A stretch of 64,000 bases of DNA from Wenzhouxiangella limi (GTDB taxonomy: Bacteria > Pseudomonadota > Gammaproteobacteria > Xanthomonadales > Wenzhouxiangellaceae): NCBI RefSeq assembly GCF_010499265.1, contig NZ_JAAGSC010000031.1, positions 62,001-126,000 of the forward strand, read 5' to 3'. Positions 32,624 to 43,380 of this stretch are shown here, piece after piece. Both the position numbers and the translations under genes were made by a program. Within the stretch, counting starts at the first letter, position 1, and the number at the start of each line of letters is the position of its first letter. The notes under the pieces are model-generated. The model saw only the letters and a list, made by a program, of their open reading frames with translations. It was not told the DNA's origin and ran no database searches.

Positions 32624-34612
32624 ATGACCTATTTCGTCACCGGCGGCACGGGGTTCATCGGCCGTAACCTGATCGATCAGCTGCTGGCGCGCAAGGGCGT
32701 CGTGCACGTGCTGGTGCGCAGGGGTTCGAAAAAGAAATTCAACCGCCTGGTCGAGGAGCGCTGGAGCGATCACAAGAAACGGCTCGTGGCCGTGAGCGGT
32801 GACCTGACCAAGCCCGCGCTGGGATTGAGCGCGGCCGATCGCGAAGCCCTGACCGGCAAGGTTCGGCACTTCTTCCACCTGGCTGCCGTCTACGATCTCA
32901 AGGCCAGCGCCGAAGACAACCAGGCCGCCAACATCGACGGCACCCGGCACGCCATCCAGTGTGCTGAAGTACTGCAGGCCAAGTGCTTTCATCACACCTC
33001 CTCGATCGCTGCAGCCGGTCTTTACCGGGGCACTTTCCGCGAGGACATGTTCGAAGAAGCCAGCGACCTCAACCATCCCTACTTCCGGACCAAGCACGAT
33101 TCCGAAGGGCTGGTGCGCAAGCACTGCAATATCCCCTGGCGAATCTATCGGCCCGGCATCGTGGTCGGACACTCGGAGACCGGCGAGATCGACAAGATCG
33201 ACGGCCCCTACTATTTCTTCAAGCTGATCCAGAAAATGCGGCGCATGCTGCCGCCCTGGGTGCCGACGCTGGGCCTGGAAGGCGGACGGGTCAACCTGGT
33301 ACCGGTCGACTTCGTTGCCAGGGCGATGGATCACATTGCCCACAAGCCAAAGCTGGACGGGCAGTGTTTTCACTTGACCGATCCCAGCCCCAAGCGGATC
33401 GGCGCGGTCATGAACCTGTTTGCCGAGGCGGCCCACGCGCCGCTGATGTCGATGCGCCTGGACGCGCGCCTGTTTTCGCTGATCCCGGCGCCGGTCAAGC
33501 AGGGACTGGGCATGCTGCCGCCGGTGCGGCGGATCATCAACCAGGTGCTCAAGGACCTGGGGATTCCGAAGGACATGCTGACTTTTTTCAATTACCCGAC
33601 CCACTTCGATACCCGCGAAGCCGAGCGAGCGCTCAAGGGTTCCGGCATCAGCGTGCCCCCGCTCGATGACTACGCCTGGGTGCTGTGGGATTACTGGGAG
33701 CGCCACCTGGATCCGGAACTGTTCATCGATCGCTCCCTGTCGGGCAAGGTCCGCGACAAGGTGGTGGTGGTCACCGGGGCGTCCTCGGGCATCGGCAAGG
33801 CCACCGCGCTGATGATGGGGGAGGCCGGTGCGAAAACCATCATCGTGGCCCGTGGCGAAGAGCAGTTGCTGGAAACCAGAGCCGAAATCGAGGCTGCCGG
33901 CGGCCAGGCCCATGCCTACACCTGCGACCTGGCCGATCTGAGCGACGCCGAACGCCTGATCGGGCAGGTCCTGTCCGATCATGGTCACGTCGATATTCTG
34001 ATCAACAACGCCGGGCGTTCCATCCGGCGCTCGATCTCGCTGTCCTACGACCGTTTTCACGACTACGAGCGCTGCATGCAGTTGAACTATTTCGGTTCGC
34101 TGAAGCTGATCATGGGCTTCTTGCCGGTCATGGAGAAGCGCCGCAAGGGCCAGGTCATCAATATTTCGTCTATCGGCGTGCTCTCCAACGCGCCGCGGTT
34201 TTCGGCCTACGTTGCCTCCAAGGCGGCGCTGGATGCGTTTGCCCGCTGCGCGGCCTCCGAGTTCAACGACACCGGCGTGTCGTTTACCACCATCAACATG
34301 CCGCTGGTGCGCACGCCGATGATCGCGCCGACCAAGATGTATGAGTCGGTGCCGACGATCACGCCGGAGGATGCGGCCGACATGGTCAAGCAGGCCGTGA
34401 TCTATCGGCCGCAGCGCATCGCCACGCGGCTGGGTATTTTCTCCCAGGTGCTGCACTCGATTGCGCCAAAGAGCTCGGAGATCATCATGAACTCCGCTTT
34501 CCGGATGTTCCCGGACTCATCCGCCGCGCGAGGGCAGCAGTCGGACACGGACGACCAGCCGACCCAGGAACAGGTGGCGTTCGCCTCGCTCATGCGGGGT
34601 ATTCACTGGTAA
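32624..34612 (+). CDS. Fatty acyl-CoA/acyl-ACP reductase, alcohol-forming, two-domain (Marinobacter FAR type)
   Basis: Four-electron reductase that turns acyl-CoA or acyl-ACP into fatty alcohol with NADPH. The 662-residue protein fuses two SDR domains. Domain 1 is male-sterility-like (residues about 1-370): nucleotide motif TGGTGFIG at 6-13, Ser/Tyr/Lys site with Y153-x3-K157. Domain 2 is Acr1-like (about 375-610): TGASSGIG at 384-391, NNAGRSIRRS, and YxxxK in YVASKAALDAF. The length, domain order and C-terminal EQVAFASLMRGIHW match the Marinobacter FAR as I recall it. ATG 32624 follows GGGAG at 32611-32615. With WS/DGAT and ACBP nearby it gives a complete wax ester route. Confidence 0.93.
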   Translation: MTYFVTGGTGFIGRNLIDQLLARKGVVHVLVRRGSKKKFNRLVEERWSDHKKRLVAVSGDLTKPALGLSAADREALTGKVRHFFHLAAVYDLKASAEDNQAANIDGTRHAIQCAEVLQAKCFHHTSSIAAAGLYRGTFREDMFEEASDLNHPYFRTKHDSEGLVRKHCNIPWRIYRPGIVVGHSETGEIDKIDGPYYFFKLIQKMRRMLPPWVPTLGLEGGRVNLVPVDFVARAMDHIAHKPKLDGQCFHLTDPSPKRIGAVMNLFAEAAHAPLMSMRLDARLFSLIPAPVKQGLGMLPPVRRIINQVLKDLGIPKDMLTFFNYPTHFDTREAERALKGSGISVPPLDDYAWVLWDYWERHLDPELFIDRSLSGKVRDKVVVVTGASSGIGKATALMMGEAGAKTIIVARGEEQLLETRAEIEAAGGQAHAYTCDLADLSDAERLIGQVLSDHGHVDILINNAGRSIRRSISLSYDRFHDYERCMQLNYFGSLKLIMGFLPVMEKRRKGQVINISSIGVLSNAPRFSAYVASKAALDAFARCAASEFNDTGVSFTTINMPLVRTPMIAPTKMYESVPTITPEDAADMVKQAVIYRPQRIATRLGIFSQVLHSIAPKSSEIIMNSAFRMFPDSSAARGQQSDTDDQPTQEQVAFASLMRGIHW

Positions 34613-34649
34613 CGATCCGTCGCGACGGGATCGATCAGGTCAGGAATGC

Positions 34650-35882
34650 TCAGCCGCGCAGCAGGCGATCGAGCTGGTCGAGGCTGCGCGCCAGGCTGTT
34701 GCCCATGGGCGCCAGGTAGCGTTTTTCCGCCGCCATGGCCTCGGTGAAGCTGCGCTCTTTGCGGAGAATCTGGCGGTTGAGGCCCAGTTCGTAGGGCTCG
34801 AGAAACGATTCCATGGCGTCGGCGCGGGCCAGCAGTTCGGCGCGCGTGGTCCGGTAGGCGTGATCGACCAGTTCGTTGCGCGATGAATAGCTGAACACGT
34901 TGGTAAAGAACATGCGCTCATCGTTGCGGTTGGGTTCGACCAGCAGGATGGAAGAGCCCGGGAACTCGGTCTGGTATTTCGCCATGCCGACCTGCATGCG
35001 CGACTGGATGAGCGAGCGGAAGGTCTGCGAGAGCACCACCGGCAGCCCCCCCTTGATCATGCGGCTGGAACTGCGCCCGTCCGGGGGTACCTGCGGATCC
35101 AGCTCGGCATCGTAAGGCACCAGGGGGTTGATGCCGATCAGCAGATCGGCGCCTTCCTTGAGGGCAACCGATGCGTGCAGGGTTCGCCGCAGGGCGCCGT
35201 CGACGAAGTAATGGCCGTCGATTTCGACCGGTGGATACAGGCCGGGCAGGGCGGCCGAGGCCTGGACGGCGGTTGATATCGGCACGTGGTCACGGCCACT
35301 CTCTCCGAAGCGGACCGCCTGGCCGGTTTCCAGGTCCACGGCCACGATGCGCAGGCGCGCGCTCAGGTTCCGGAAATCGTTGCTGCGACCCGGACGCGCC
35401 AGAATTCCAGCCACGAAGTCGTCAATGCTGTGATTATCGAAAATACCGGTCGGTATCAGTCGGCTCAGGCTCTCGATACTTTCCAGGTGGGCGATGCGCT
35501 CGGGGTGGCGCATGGCCTCGACCAGGATATCGAGCACGACGCCGGGTACGCTCATCGCGCGGTCGAAATACTCGCGCACGGCCGGGCGCAGGAACAGTTC
35601 GGGCTGGAACCGGAACTCCGCCTCCGGCGAGCTCATGAAGATCCGGCTCATCTGGCTGGTTGTGATGCGGTTGGCCAGGCTTGCCGTCAGGAACGAGCCC
35701 GAGCTGACGCCCACATAGACGTCCAGGTCGTGCATGCGAACCCCGTCGATGGCTTCCTCCAGTGCTTGCAGGGCGCCGAGTTCGTAGATCGCGCCCAGCG
35801 GACCACCGCCGGCAATGGCCAGGCCGATGGTCGGGGGTCGCGTGAGCTGTCGATCCTGGCTGGCCGGGGTGAGCTTGAGCAT
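34650..35882 (-). CDS. Patatin-like phospholipase / lipid hydrolase
   Basis: Serine lipid acyl hydrolase of 410 residues. The patatin catalytic dyad is intact: oxyanion hole GGGPLG (residues 25-30), nucleophile S60 in GVSSGSF, and D228 in DGA. ATG 35882 is chosen because an AGGAGG-like ribosome-binding site precedes it; upstream sequence is not conserved. No signal peptide is seen, so action is on the cytoplasmic side. Its place next to the fatty acyl reductase, convergent, suggests turnover of stored neutral lipid or of membrane lipids, but a phospholipase role is equally possible. Confidence 0.9.
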   Translation of the reverse strand: MLKLTPASQDRQLTRPPTIGLAIAGGGPLGAIYELGALQALEEAIDGVRMHDLDVYVGVSSGSFLTASLANRITTSQMSRIFMSSPEAEFRFQPELFLRPAVREYFDRAMSVPGVVLDILVEAMRHPERIAHLESIESLSRLIPTGIFDNHSIDDFVAGILARPGRSNDFRNLSARLRIVAVDLETGQAVRFGESGRDHVPISTAVQASAALPGLYPPVEIDGHYFVDGALRRTLHASVALKEGADLLIGINPLVPYDAELDPQVPPDGRSSSRMIKGGLPVVLSQTFRSLIQSRMQVGMAKYQTEFPGSSILLVEPNRNDERMFFTNVFSYSSRNELVDHAYRTTRAELLARADAMESFLEPYELGLNRQILRKERSFTEAMAAEKRYLAPMGNSLARSLDQLDRLLRG

Positions 35883-35906
35883 CGAAGTTGCCTCCTGTTG
35901 CTCGAT

Positions 35907-35912
35907 TATAAT
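35907..35912 (+). promoter_or_regulatory. Candidate -10 element of the peroxiredoxin operon
   Basis: A perfect TATAAT lies 40 bp upstream of the peroxiredoxin ATG, in the divergent region with the patatin gene. A good -35 at 17-bp spacing is not evident. Confidence 0.35.
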
Positions 35913-35951
35913 GCAGGGCCTGATCATCTTTTCAGCACGAGAAGAAAACCC

Positions 35952-36401
35952 ATGACGATCCAGACCGGCGATCGCGCGCCCGATTTCGAACTGCCTGACC
36001 AGGATGACGCATTGTTCCGACTGTCTGATCATCTCGGCAAGCGGCTGCTGCTGGTGTTCTATCCGGGCGATGACACGCCGGTCTGCACAGCCCAGCTATG
36101 CGACTATCGCGACGGCCTGGACGCCTTTGCGGGGCTGGAGGTGGACGTCATCGGAATCAGTCCCGACGATCCTGCCTCTCACCGCGCTTTTCGCGACAAG
36201 CACGATCTCCCCTTCACGCTACTCAGCGACACCAACCTAGAAGTCGCTCGAAAGTATGACTGCAAGGCATTGATTGGAATGAAAAGAGGGGTGTTTCTCC
36301 TGGACGAAAATCATCGCGTTAGGTACCGCCACGTGGAAAGCGTGGCCGTTTTCCGGCGCCGACGCGATGAGCTGATCGAGGCGATCCGGCAGCTGGGATG
36401 A
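35952..36401 (+). CDS. Thioredoxin-dependent peroxiredoxin, Bcp/PrxQ type
   Basis: Thiol peroxidase of 149 residues that reduces hydrogen peroxide and lipid hydroperoxides. The peroxidatic Cys45 ([10 protein letters not shown]) and resolving Cys50 (CTAQLC, five residues later) define the BCP/PrxQ atypical 2-Cys group. ATG 35952 gives the standard N-terminus ([13 protein letters not shown]). The stop overlaps the next ATG by 4 bp (ATGA). Codons from about 36220 to 36330 look foreign: CTA twice, AGA, AGG and several A/T-ending codons in a lower-GC patch, unlike the rest of the gene. Confidence 0.93.
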   Translation: MTIQTGDRAPDFELPDQDDALFRLSDHLGKRLLLVFYPGDDTPVCTAQLCDYRDGLDAFAGLEVDVIGISPDDPASHRAFRDKHDLPFTLLSDTNLEVARKYDCKALIGMKRGVFLLDENHRVRYRHVESVAVFRRRRDELIEAIRQLG

Positions 36402-37120
36402 CCCTTTCGGCGTCCTACCGGCATCTGCATGAGCAGATCCTTCTCAATCAGGAGCTGGGCCGGCGCATCCAGGCGCTTGACGTGCCGCATGCCCGGTCGC
36501 TGGCGCGTCTCCAGCACTGGCAGCTGCAGCGCCTGGATGCCACTTACCAGGACCTGCGCGACGATCCGCGCTACCTGCCGGCCTGCGAATTCTTTCTTCA
36601 CGAACTCTACGGCGGGCGAGACTTCGTCGAACGTGACCGCCAGCTGATGCGGGCCGCTCCGGTGATGCGAAGGTTTCTTCCCGATCACCTGCTGGCGGCG
36701 GTGGGAGATGCCATGCAGCTGCAGGCCGTCAGTCTGCAGTTCGATCTGGCGCTGGCCGAGCTGCTGGTGGCAGTCGATCCGATTACCCAGCCCGACTATG
36801 CGCGCGCCTACCGCGCTCATGGTGACTGGGCCGGGCGCGAGCGTCAGCTGGTGCTGATCCGCGAACTTGGTGAACTGCTGGGAGAGACCGTCCAGCGGCC
36901 GCTGGTGCATCGCCTGATCCGCCTGATGCACGGCCCGGCCGTGGTCGCGGGATTCGGGATGCTGCAGGTCTTTCTGCGCGACGGTCTGGACGCGTTTGCC
37001 GAAATGGGCCCGGCCGATCATTTCCTCGACACCATCAGCGCGCGCGAGCGTGCCGGGCTCGAGGCCATGCGCGCCGGCAGCGACTGGCCGTTCGAGCGCT
37101 GGATCGGCCAGGGGCCATAA
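36398..37120 (+). CDS. FFLEELY-motif family protein, uncharacterised
   Basis: All-helical protein of 240 residues of a gammaproteobacterial family named for its FFLEELY motif, read here as [16 protein letters not shown] (about residues 66-81). No enzyme motif is seen. Predicted soluble, rich in long helices and conserved Arg/Asp. It is co-translated with the peroxiredoxin through an ATGA overlap, which hints at a role in oxidative stress or in the same regulon, but function is not known. The family name is from memory. Confidence 0.75.
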   Translation: MTLSASYRHLHEQILLNQELGRRIQALDVPHARSLARLQHWQLQRLDATYQDLRDDPRYLPACEFFLHELYGGRDFVERDRQLMRAAPVMRRFLPDHLLAAVGDAMQLQAVSLQFDLALAELLVAVDPITQPDYARAYRAHGDWAGRERQLVLIRELGELLGETVQRPLVHRLIRLMHGPAVVAGFGMLQVFLRDGLDAFAEMGPADHFLDTISARERAGLEAMRAGSDWPFERWIGQGP

Positions 37121-37183
37121 GTCGCGCCGCGGCGCGCCGAACGCCTGGATGGTGCCGACAGCGTTTCGATCGGGCCGGCCGGG

Positions 37184-37189
37184 TATAAT
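37184..37189 (+). promoter_or_regulatory. Candidate -10 element of typA
   Basis: A perfect TATAAT lies 28 bp upstream of the typA ATG, within the 97-bp gap after the FFLEELY-family gene. A convincing -35 box at 16-18 bp is not seen. Confidence 0.4.
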
Positions 37190-37217
37190 GCGCGGCCTTA
37201 GTCTGAGCCCGCCCTCC

Positions 37218-39026
<1,809 letters not shown>

Positions 39027-39109
39027 AACAGGATTCGCTGTCGGGCGATCGCGGATCGGTCCGGGTTCAACAATGGCATAATCGGCCTTTGTACACGCAG
39101 CGCAAAACC

Positions 39110-40906
39110 ATGCTCAGCGGGGAGGATCGGGGATTCGGAGCAGGCGGAATTCAGGGGGTATGCTGGCTATTCGTGCTGATGTCGTCCGCCCTCTGGGTTT
39201 CGACTGTGATGGCGTCGGATCTGCCCGATTTTCGTCGCACCCTGGATGAAGCGCGCCGCGTCAGCGACCAGGACTGGCAGCAGGCGCAGATGCTGCTGGA
39301 TGAGCTGGCGCCGGTGATCGATCGGGCCGGGCAGCGCGAATACGTCGATTTTCATCTGCTCCAGGCGCGTCACCGGGTGCTGGCCGATCGGTCCGAGGAA
39401 GCGCTGGCGCGGACGCGTGAGCTCCTGGCCCTGGATCTTCCCGACGACCAGCGTCTGCGCGCGCTGCAGTTCAGCGCCAACATCGGCGTGCTGCTGCGTC
39501 GCTACGAAGCCGCGTTCGGCGCGCTAAGCGAAGCCCTTGCCATCGAGGTCGATCCGGAAAACCCGGCGCCCCGTGTTTCAACCCTCAACATGGCCGCCTA
39601 CATGTTCGGCCGCGTTGGCGAGCATGAGCGGGGTATCGACTACGGTGAGCAGGCCGTGTCTCTGGCCCGTGAAATGGATGACCCCGCGCAGGTCTGCGTT
39701 GCGCTGCAGCGCCTGGCGCCGGTCTACAAGTGGGCCGAGCGCCCCGAAGAGGCCGAGCAGGCCTATCGGGCCGGCATCGAGCGCTGCAGCGAGATCGACA
39801 ATGCCCTGTTCGTGGGGGTATTGCAGCATGGTCTGGCCGATTTGCTGCGACGCCAGGGCCGACCCGAAGAAGCCCTGGCCCTGGTTGAATCGGCCATCGC
39901 GGCGCTGGAAGCGTCGGTGTATCCGCTGGGTGAGTTCGAAGCCCGACTGGTGCGGGCTGAGACCCTGCATGCAATGGATTCATTGCCATCGTCAGGGCGC
40001 GATGAACTGATCCGGCTGGCGGCGTATTTCGGTGAGCGCGAGCTGTGGGATCAGCAGGCCCGACTGGAAGCCCTGAAAGCGGAGCTGGCCGAGGAAGAAG
40101 GAGACTTCCCGGGCGCACTGCTGCATCTGCGTCGTTTTATTAAGGCGCGTGAGTCGTTTCTGGGCCGGGAGCGATCCATGCGCCTGGCCTATCTCGAAGT
40201 CGAGTTCGACAGCCAGCTCCAGCGTCAGCAAATCAGGCTGTTGCGCGAGTCAACGCGCGTGGCCCAGCTGGAAGCGCGGGCTGCCGCCCAGCAGCGGCAG
40301 ATCCGTGGTTTCGGCGTGCTGCTGGTCGCTCTGGTCTTCCTCGCCATGGTCGGTCTGCTGGTGCGGGTGTTCCGTAGCCGTCGCCGGTTCCAGGCCCTGT
40401 CCCGTAGCGATGGACTCAGTGGTCTGGCCAATCACACCTGGTTCTTCGAGCAGGCCCAAGCGCTGCTCGACCATGCAGCGGCCGAACCCCGCCATGGCCG
40501 CGCCGTGCTGGTCGCGGCCGATATTGACCACTTCAAAAACGTCAACGATATTCACGGTCATCGCGTTGGTGACGAGGTGCTGGGCCGAACCGCTCGACGT
40601 TTGCGCGAGGTCTTCCCCGAACAGGCGCTGGTGGGGCGCATCGGGGGCGAGGAGTTTGCCGTGCTGGTGGCCGGCAAGACCCTGGAGGACGTGTTGACGT
40701 GCATCGAGCGCTTTCGGGCGCCGGATCCCTCGGCCGGGCGCGACGGCGACCCGGTTGTCACGGTCAGCTTTGGTCTGAGCTGCTACCGAGCCGGTGATGA
40801 CATCCATTCCTTGCGCGAGCGCGCGGATCGTGCCTTGTACCAGGCCAAGCAGGAAGGGCGTGACCGCCACGTGCTGGATGAGTCCTGTCTGCCCGCGCCG
40901 CGATAA
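39110..40906 (+). CDS. Diguanylate cyclase with periplasmic TPR sensor domain
   Basis: Predicted membrane-bound c-di-GMP synthase of 598 residues. An N-terminal signal-like segment (VCWLFVLMSSALWVSTVMA, about 17-35) is followed by a long tetratricopeptide-type helical region (about 40-370) probably in the periplasm. Then come a coiled coil, one transmembrane helix (about 401-421, VLLVALVFLAMVGLLVRVF) and a GGDEF domain (about 430-595). The active motif is GGEEF, and the substrate-helix signature reads SDGLSGLANHTWF. The inhibitory RxxD site upstream of GGEEF is not conserved (PEQA), so product inhibition may be absent. ATG 39110 is the likely start. This architecture is common among environmental gammaproteobacteria. 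Confidence 0.9.
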   Translation: MLSGEDRGFGAGGIQGVCWLFVLMSSALWVSTVMASDLPDFRRTLDEARRVSDQDWQQAQMLLDELAPVIDRAGQREYVDFHLLQARHRVLADRSEEALARTRELLALDLPDDQRLRALQFSANIGVLLRRYEAAFGALSEALAIEVDPENPAPRVSTLNMAAYMFGRVGEHERGIDYGEQAVSLAREMDDPAQVCVALQRLAPVYKWAERPEEAEQAYRAGIERCSEIDNALFVGVLQHGLADLLRRQGRPEEALALVESAIAALEASVYPLGEFEARLVRAETLHAMDSLPSSGRDELIRLAAYFGERELWDQQARLEALKAELAEEEGDFPGALLHLRRFIKARESFLGRERSMRLAYLEVEFDSQLQRQQIRLLRESTRVAQLEARAAAQQRQIRGFGVLLVALVFLAMVGLLVRVFRSRRRFQALSRSDGLSGLANHTWFFEQAQALLDHAAAEPRHGRAVLVAADIDHFKNVNDIHGHRVGDEVLGRTARRLREVFPEQALVGRIGGEEFAVLVAGKTLEDVLTCIERFRAPDPSAGRDGDPVVTVSFGLSCYRAGDDIHSLRERADRALYQAKQEGRDRHVLDESCLPAPR

Positions 40907-40948
40907 TTCCCAAGCGCTGGTCCAGGCGGCAGCCCGCGCCCGAAGCGT

Positions 40949-41884
40949 TTATTGGCCGGCGTCCTGGCGCCAGTGAGCAAGGTCTCTGCCGATCAGGTCT
41001 TCCAGCGTCAGGATCTGTTGCTCGAACCGCTCGGTCAGTTCGCGCCGCAGTTCATGATCCAGCGCCGGCCAGGGTTGGTCTCGATCCCTGTCTGCGCGAA
41101 CACGTTGTTTTCGCTGCAGATGAAGTTTCTGGTACCAGGCCGGTCGGAGTCTGCGGATGGTGTAGCGCCAGGTACCGCGACGCCACAGTCGTCGAAAGAG
41201 GGAATCCGGTACCGGTGCAGACCGGTTGTAGACGTCGAGCTGCGGCTGGAAGCCCGGATCAAGCCCGAGAAAGGCCAGGATGTCGGAAAAGGTTGCCAAG
41301 GGTCGGTCCCGAAGATCGTCGAACAGGACGATGCGCACCTGTTCAGGGCCGAAATCATCAACAAATCGTTGCACGCCCGCAGCATAGTCCGCGAGCATGG
41401 AATACTGGAATTTCTCCGGGAAACCGCCACGCGCCGGTAGCCGGCGGCCTCGCTTTCGTTCTCCTTCCAGCGCCATGGCCTGGCGCAGATCGGTCATCGT
41501 CTCGCGTTGCCCGCGCCGGCAAAGATGAGCATGCAGGGAATAAAGCATTTCGGCCGGCTGGCGCACCAGAATCAGAATGCGGGCCGCGGGATTGGCGGCG
41601 CGGATGGCGCTGCTCGCGACCCGTGAATACAGATACCAGGTGGACCGGTCACCGCAGCATTGCCCGGGCCGTGCGGCCCGGCACAGGGTGGCGTAGCGGC
41701 GGGCCGGCATGGCCGGCTGGTTGTAGGCCAGATCGTGGGCAAAAAAGTGCGGTTCGCCCGGCAGCATGTGGACGCCTGGATGCTGATCCAGCCAGTGATG
41801 CAAGGACGTGGTGCCGCACTTGGGTGCCCCGGCAATGACGAAATCCGGCGTTGCGGTCAACCCGTGGCGGGCGGAAGATGACAT
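40949..41884 (-). CDS. Sulfotransferase domain protein
   Basis: Predicted cytoplasmic PAPS-dependent sulfotransferase of 311 residues. The 5'-phosphosulfate-binding loop is GAPKCGTTSLHHWL (residues 19-32), and the 3'-phosphate-binding region is ILVRQPAEMLYSLHAHL. The C-terminal part is basic and aromatic-rich (RYTIRRLRPAWYQKLHLQRK). Closest in type to heparan N-deacetylase/sulfotransferase-like domains, whose bacterial members modify cell-surface sugars or lipids. ATG 41884 was chosen; upstream sequence is not conserved. It is divergent from the acyl-CoA dehydrogenase gene and has no glycan gene near it. Confidence 0.88.
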   Translation of the reverse strand: MSSSARHGLTATPDFVIAGAPKCGTTSLHHWLDQHPGVHMLPGEPHFFAHDLAYNQPAMPARRYATLCRAARPGQCCGDRSTWYLYSRVASSAIRAANPAARILILVRQPAEMLYSLHAHLCRRGQRETMTDLRQAMALEGERKRGRRLPARGGFPEKFQYSMLADYAAGVQRFVDDFGPEQVRIVLFDDLRDRPLATFSDILAFLGLDPGFQPQLDVYNRSAPVPDSLFRRLWRRGTWRYTIRRLRPAWYQKLHLQRKQRVRADRDRDQPWPALDHELRRELTERFEQQILTLEDLIGRDLAHWRQDAGQ

Positions 41885-42094
41885 CGGAAAATCAGCCCTT
41901 GAGGCCAGGGAACGGAGTGGACCGATCGCAGATCGAACACGAAATCGCGGTGCTGTCGGTCGGCTGCATCCGGGCAATGATATCAAGCCGGCTTTCCCGG
42001 ACCGCGAGTTTTTGAGGTGTCTGCCGGCGTGCGCGCTCAAGCGCGGCCGGGTACTCTGATGGCAACCTTTTCAAGCTGCTGCAAGGAAAACATC

Positions 42095-43297
42095 ATGAAT
42101 TTCACCCCGTCCGAACACGCTCAAGATCTGGCCGCCAAGTTGCGTGACTTTTTGCGTGAGCGGGTTCTGCCCGTGGAACCCGAGTGGCACGCTCGCATGG
42201 CGCAACTCGACGATCCCTGGCAGGTGTTGCCGGAAATCGAAACGCTCAAGCGCGAAGCACAAGCGGCGGGTCTCTGGAACCTGTTTCTGCCCGATCATGA
42301 GCGGGGGCAGGGTCTGGGCAACCTGGACTACGCGCCGCTGGCCGAGGCCATGGGGCGTTCGTTCATCGCCCCGGAGATCTGCAACTGCAACGCCCCGGAT
42401 ACCGGCAACATGGAGGTGCTCTACCACTACGGCTCCGAGGATCAGAAAAAACGCTGGCTCGAGCCGCTGCTGGCCGGCGAGATCCGCTCGGCGTTTTTCA
42501 TGACCGAGCCGGATGTGGCGTCTTCCGATGCGACCAATATGCAAGCCACGGCAACTGTCGAAGGCAGCGAGGTCGTGCTCAACGGGTGCAAATGGTGGTC
42601 GACGGGCCTCGGCCACCCGGACTGCAAGGTTGGCATCTTCATGGGGCTGACCGATGCGCAGGCCGATCGCCATCGTCGTCACTCCATGGTGCTGGTGCCG
42701 CTGGATGCGCCCGGCGTCAAGATCGAGCGCATGCTCACCGCCATGAACATGCTCGATGCGCCTTACGGCCACGGTGAGGCCAGCTTCACCGACGTGCGGC
42801 TGCCGGTCGATCACATCATCGCCGGTCCCGGCCGCGGCTTCGAGATCGCCCAGGGCCGGCTGGGGCCGGGCCGCATCCATCACTGCATGCGCCTGATCGG
42901 GCTGGCCGAACAGGCGCTGGAACTGACCTGTCAACGCGCCCTGCAGCGAACGGCTTTCGGGCGGCCGCTGGCCAAGCTGGGCGGCAACGCAGAGCGCATT
43001 GCCGAGGCGCGAATCGCCATCGAGCAGGCCCGTTTGCTGGTCCTCAAGGCTGCCTGGTGCCTGGACCACAAGGGCATCGGCCAGTCCATGAGCGAGGTGT
43101 CGCAGATCAAGGTCGCCGTGCCGCGCATGGCCCAAGACGTTATCGACATGGCCATCCAGCTGCACGGCGGGGCCGGCGTTTCGAACGACTTCCCGCTGGC
43201 TGCGGCCTGGACTGCGGCGCGATCGCTGCGCCTGGCCGACGGGCCCGACGAAGTCCATCGCGGCCTGATCGCGCGCCTGGAGCTGGCCGGATATTAA
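42095..43297 (+). CDS. Acyl-CoA dehydrogenase
   Basis: FAD-dependent acyl-CoA dehydrogenase of 400 residues. Three-domain fold with N-terminal helices, the FAD/substrate strand region FFMTEPDVASSDATNM, and the C-terminal helical domain with QRTAFGRPLAKLG, IQLHGGAGVSNDFPLA and the substrate-end motif RLADGPDEVHRGLIARLEL. ATG 42095 is preceded by AAGGA. It forms a likely two-gene unit with the phosphotransferase downstream (84 bp gap), the bacterial split equivalent of human ACAD10/ACAD11, which act on 4-hydroxy acids. Sequence is of the ACAD10/11-like group. Confidence 0.92.
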   Translation: MNFTPSEHAQDLAAKLRDFLRERVLPVEPEWHARMAQLDDPWQVLPEIETLKREAQAAGLWNLFLPDHERGQGLGNLDYAPLAEAMGRSFIAPEICNCNAPDTGNMEVLYHYGSEDQKKRWLEPLLAGEIRSAFFMTEPDVASSDATNMQATATVEGSEVVLNGCKWWSTGLGHPDCKVGIFMGLTDAQADRHRRHSMVLVPLDAPGVKIERMLTAMNMLDAPYGHGEASFTDVRLPVDHIIAGPGRGFEIAQGRLGPGRIHHCMRLIGLAEQALELTCQRALQRTAFGRPLAKLGGNAERIAEARIAIEQARLLVLKAAWCLDHKGIGQSMSEVSQIKVAVPRMAQDVIDMAIQLHGGAGVSNDFPLAAAWTAARSLRLADGPDEVHRGLIARLELAGY

Positions 43298-43380
43298 GCG
43301 GTTCAGTTGACGCGATTGATGACTGACAGACGCCACCTGCCCGGCTACACTTGAGGCTGGTTTTTTGGCGCGCGTGGGCT

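Noticed and set aside
32540-34456. 638-codon open frame on the minus strand opposite the fatty acyl reductase
   Set aside because: The plus-strand frame gives a complete two-domain reductase with both nucleotide motifs; the opposite frame is compositionally biased (His/Gln/Asp-rich) and without known motifs.
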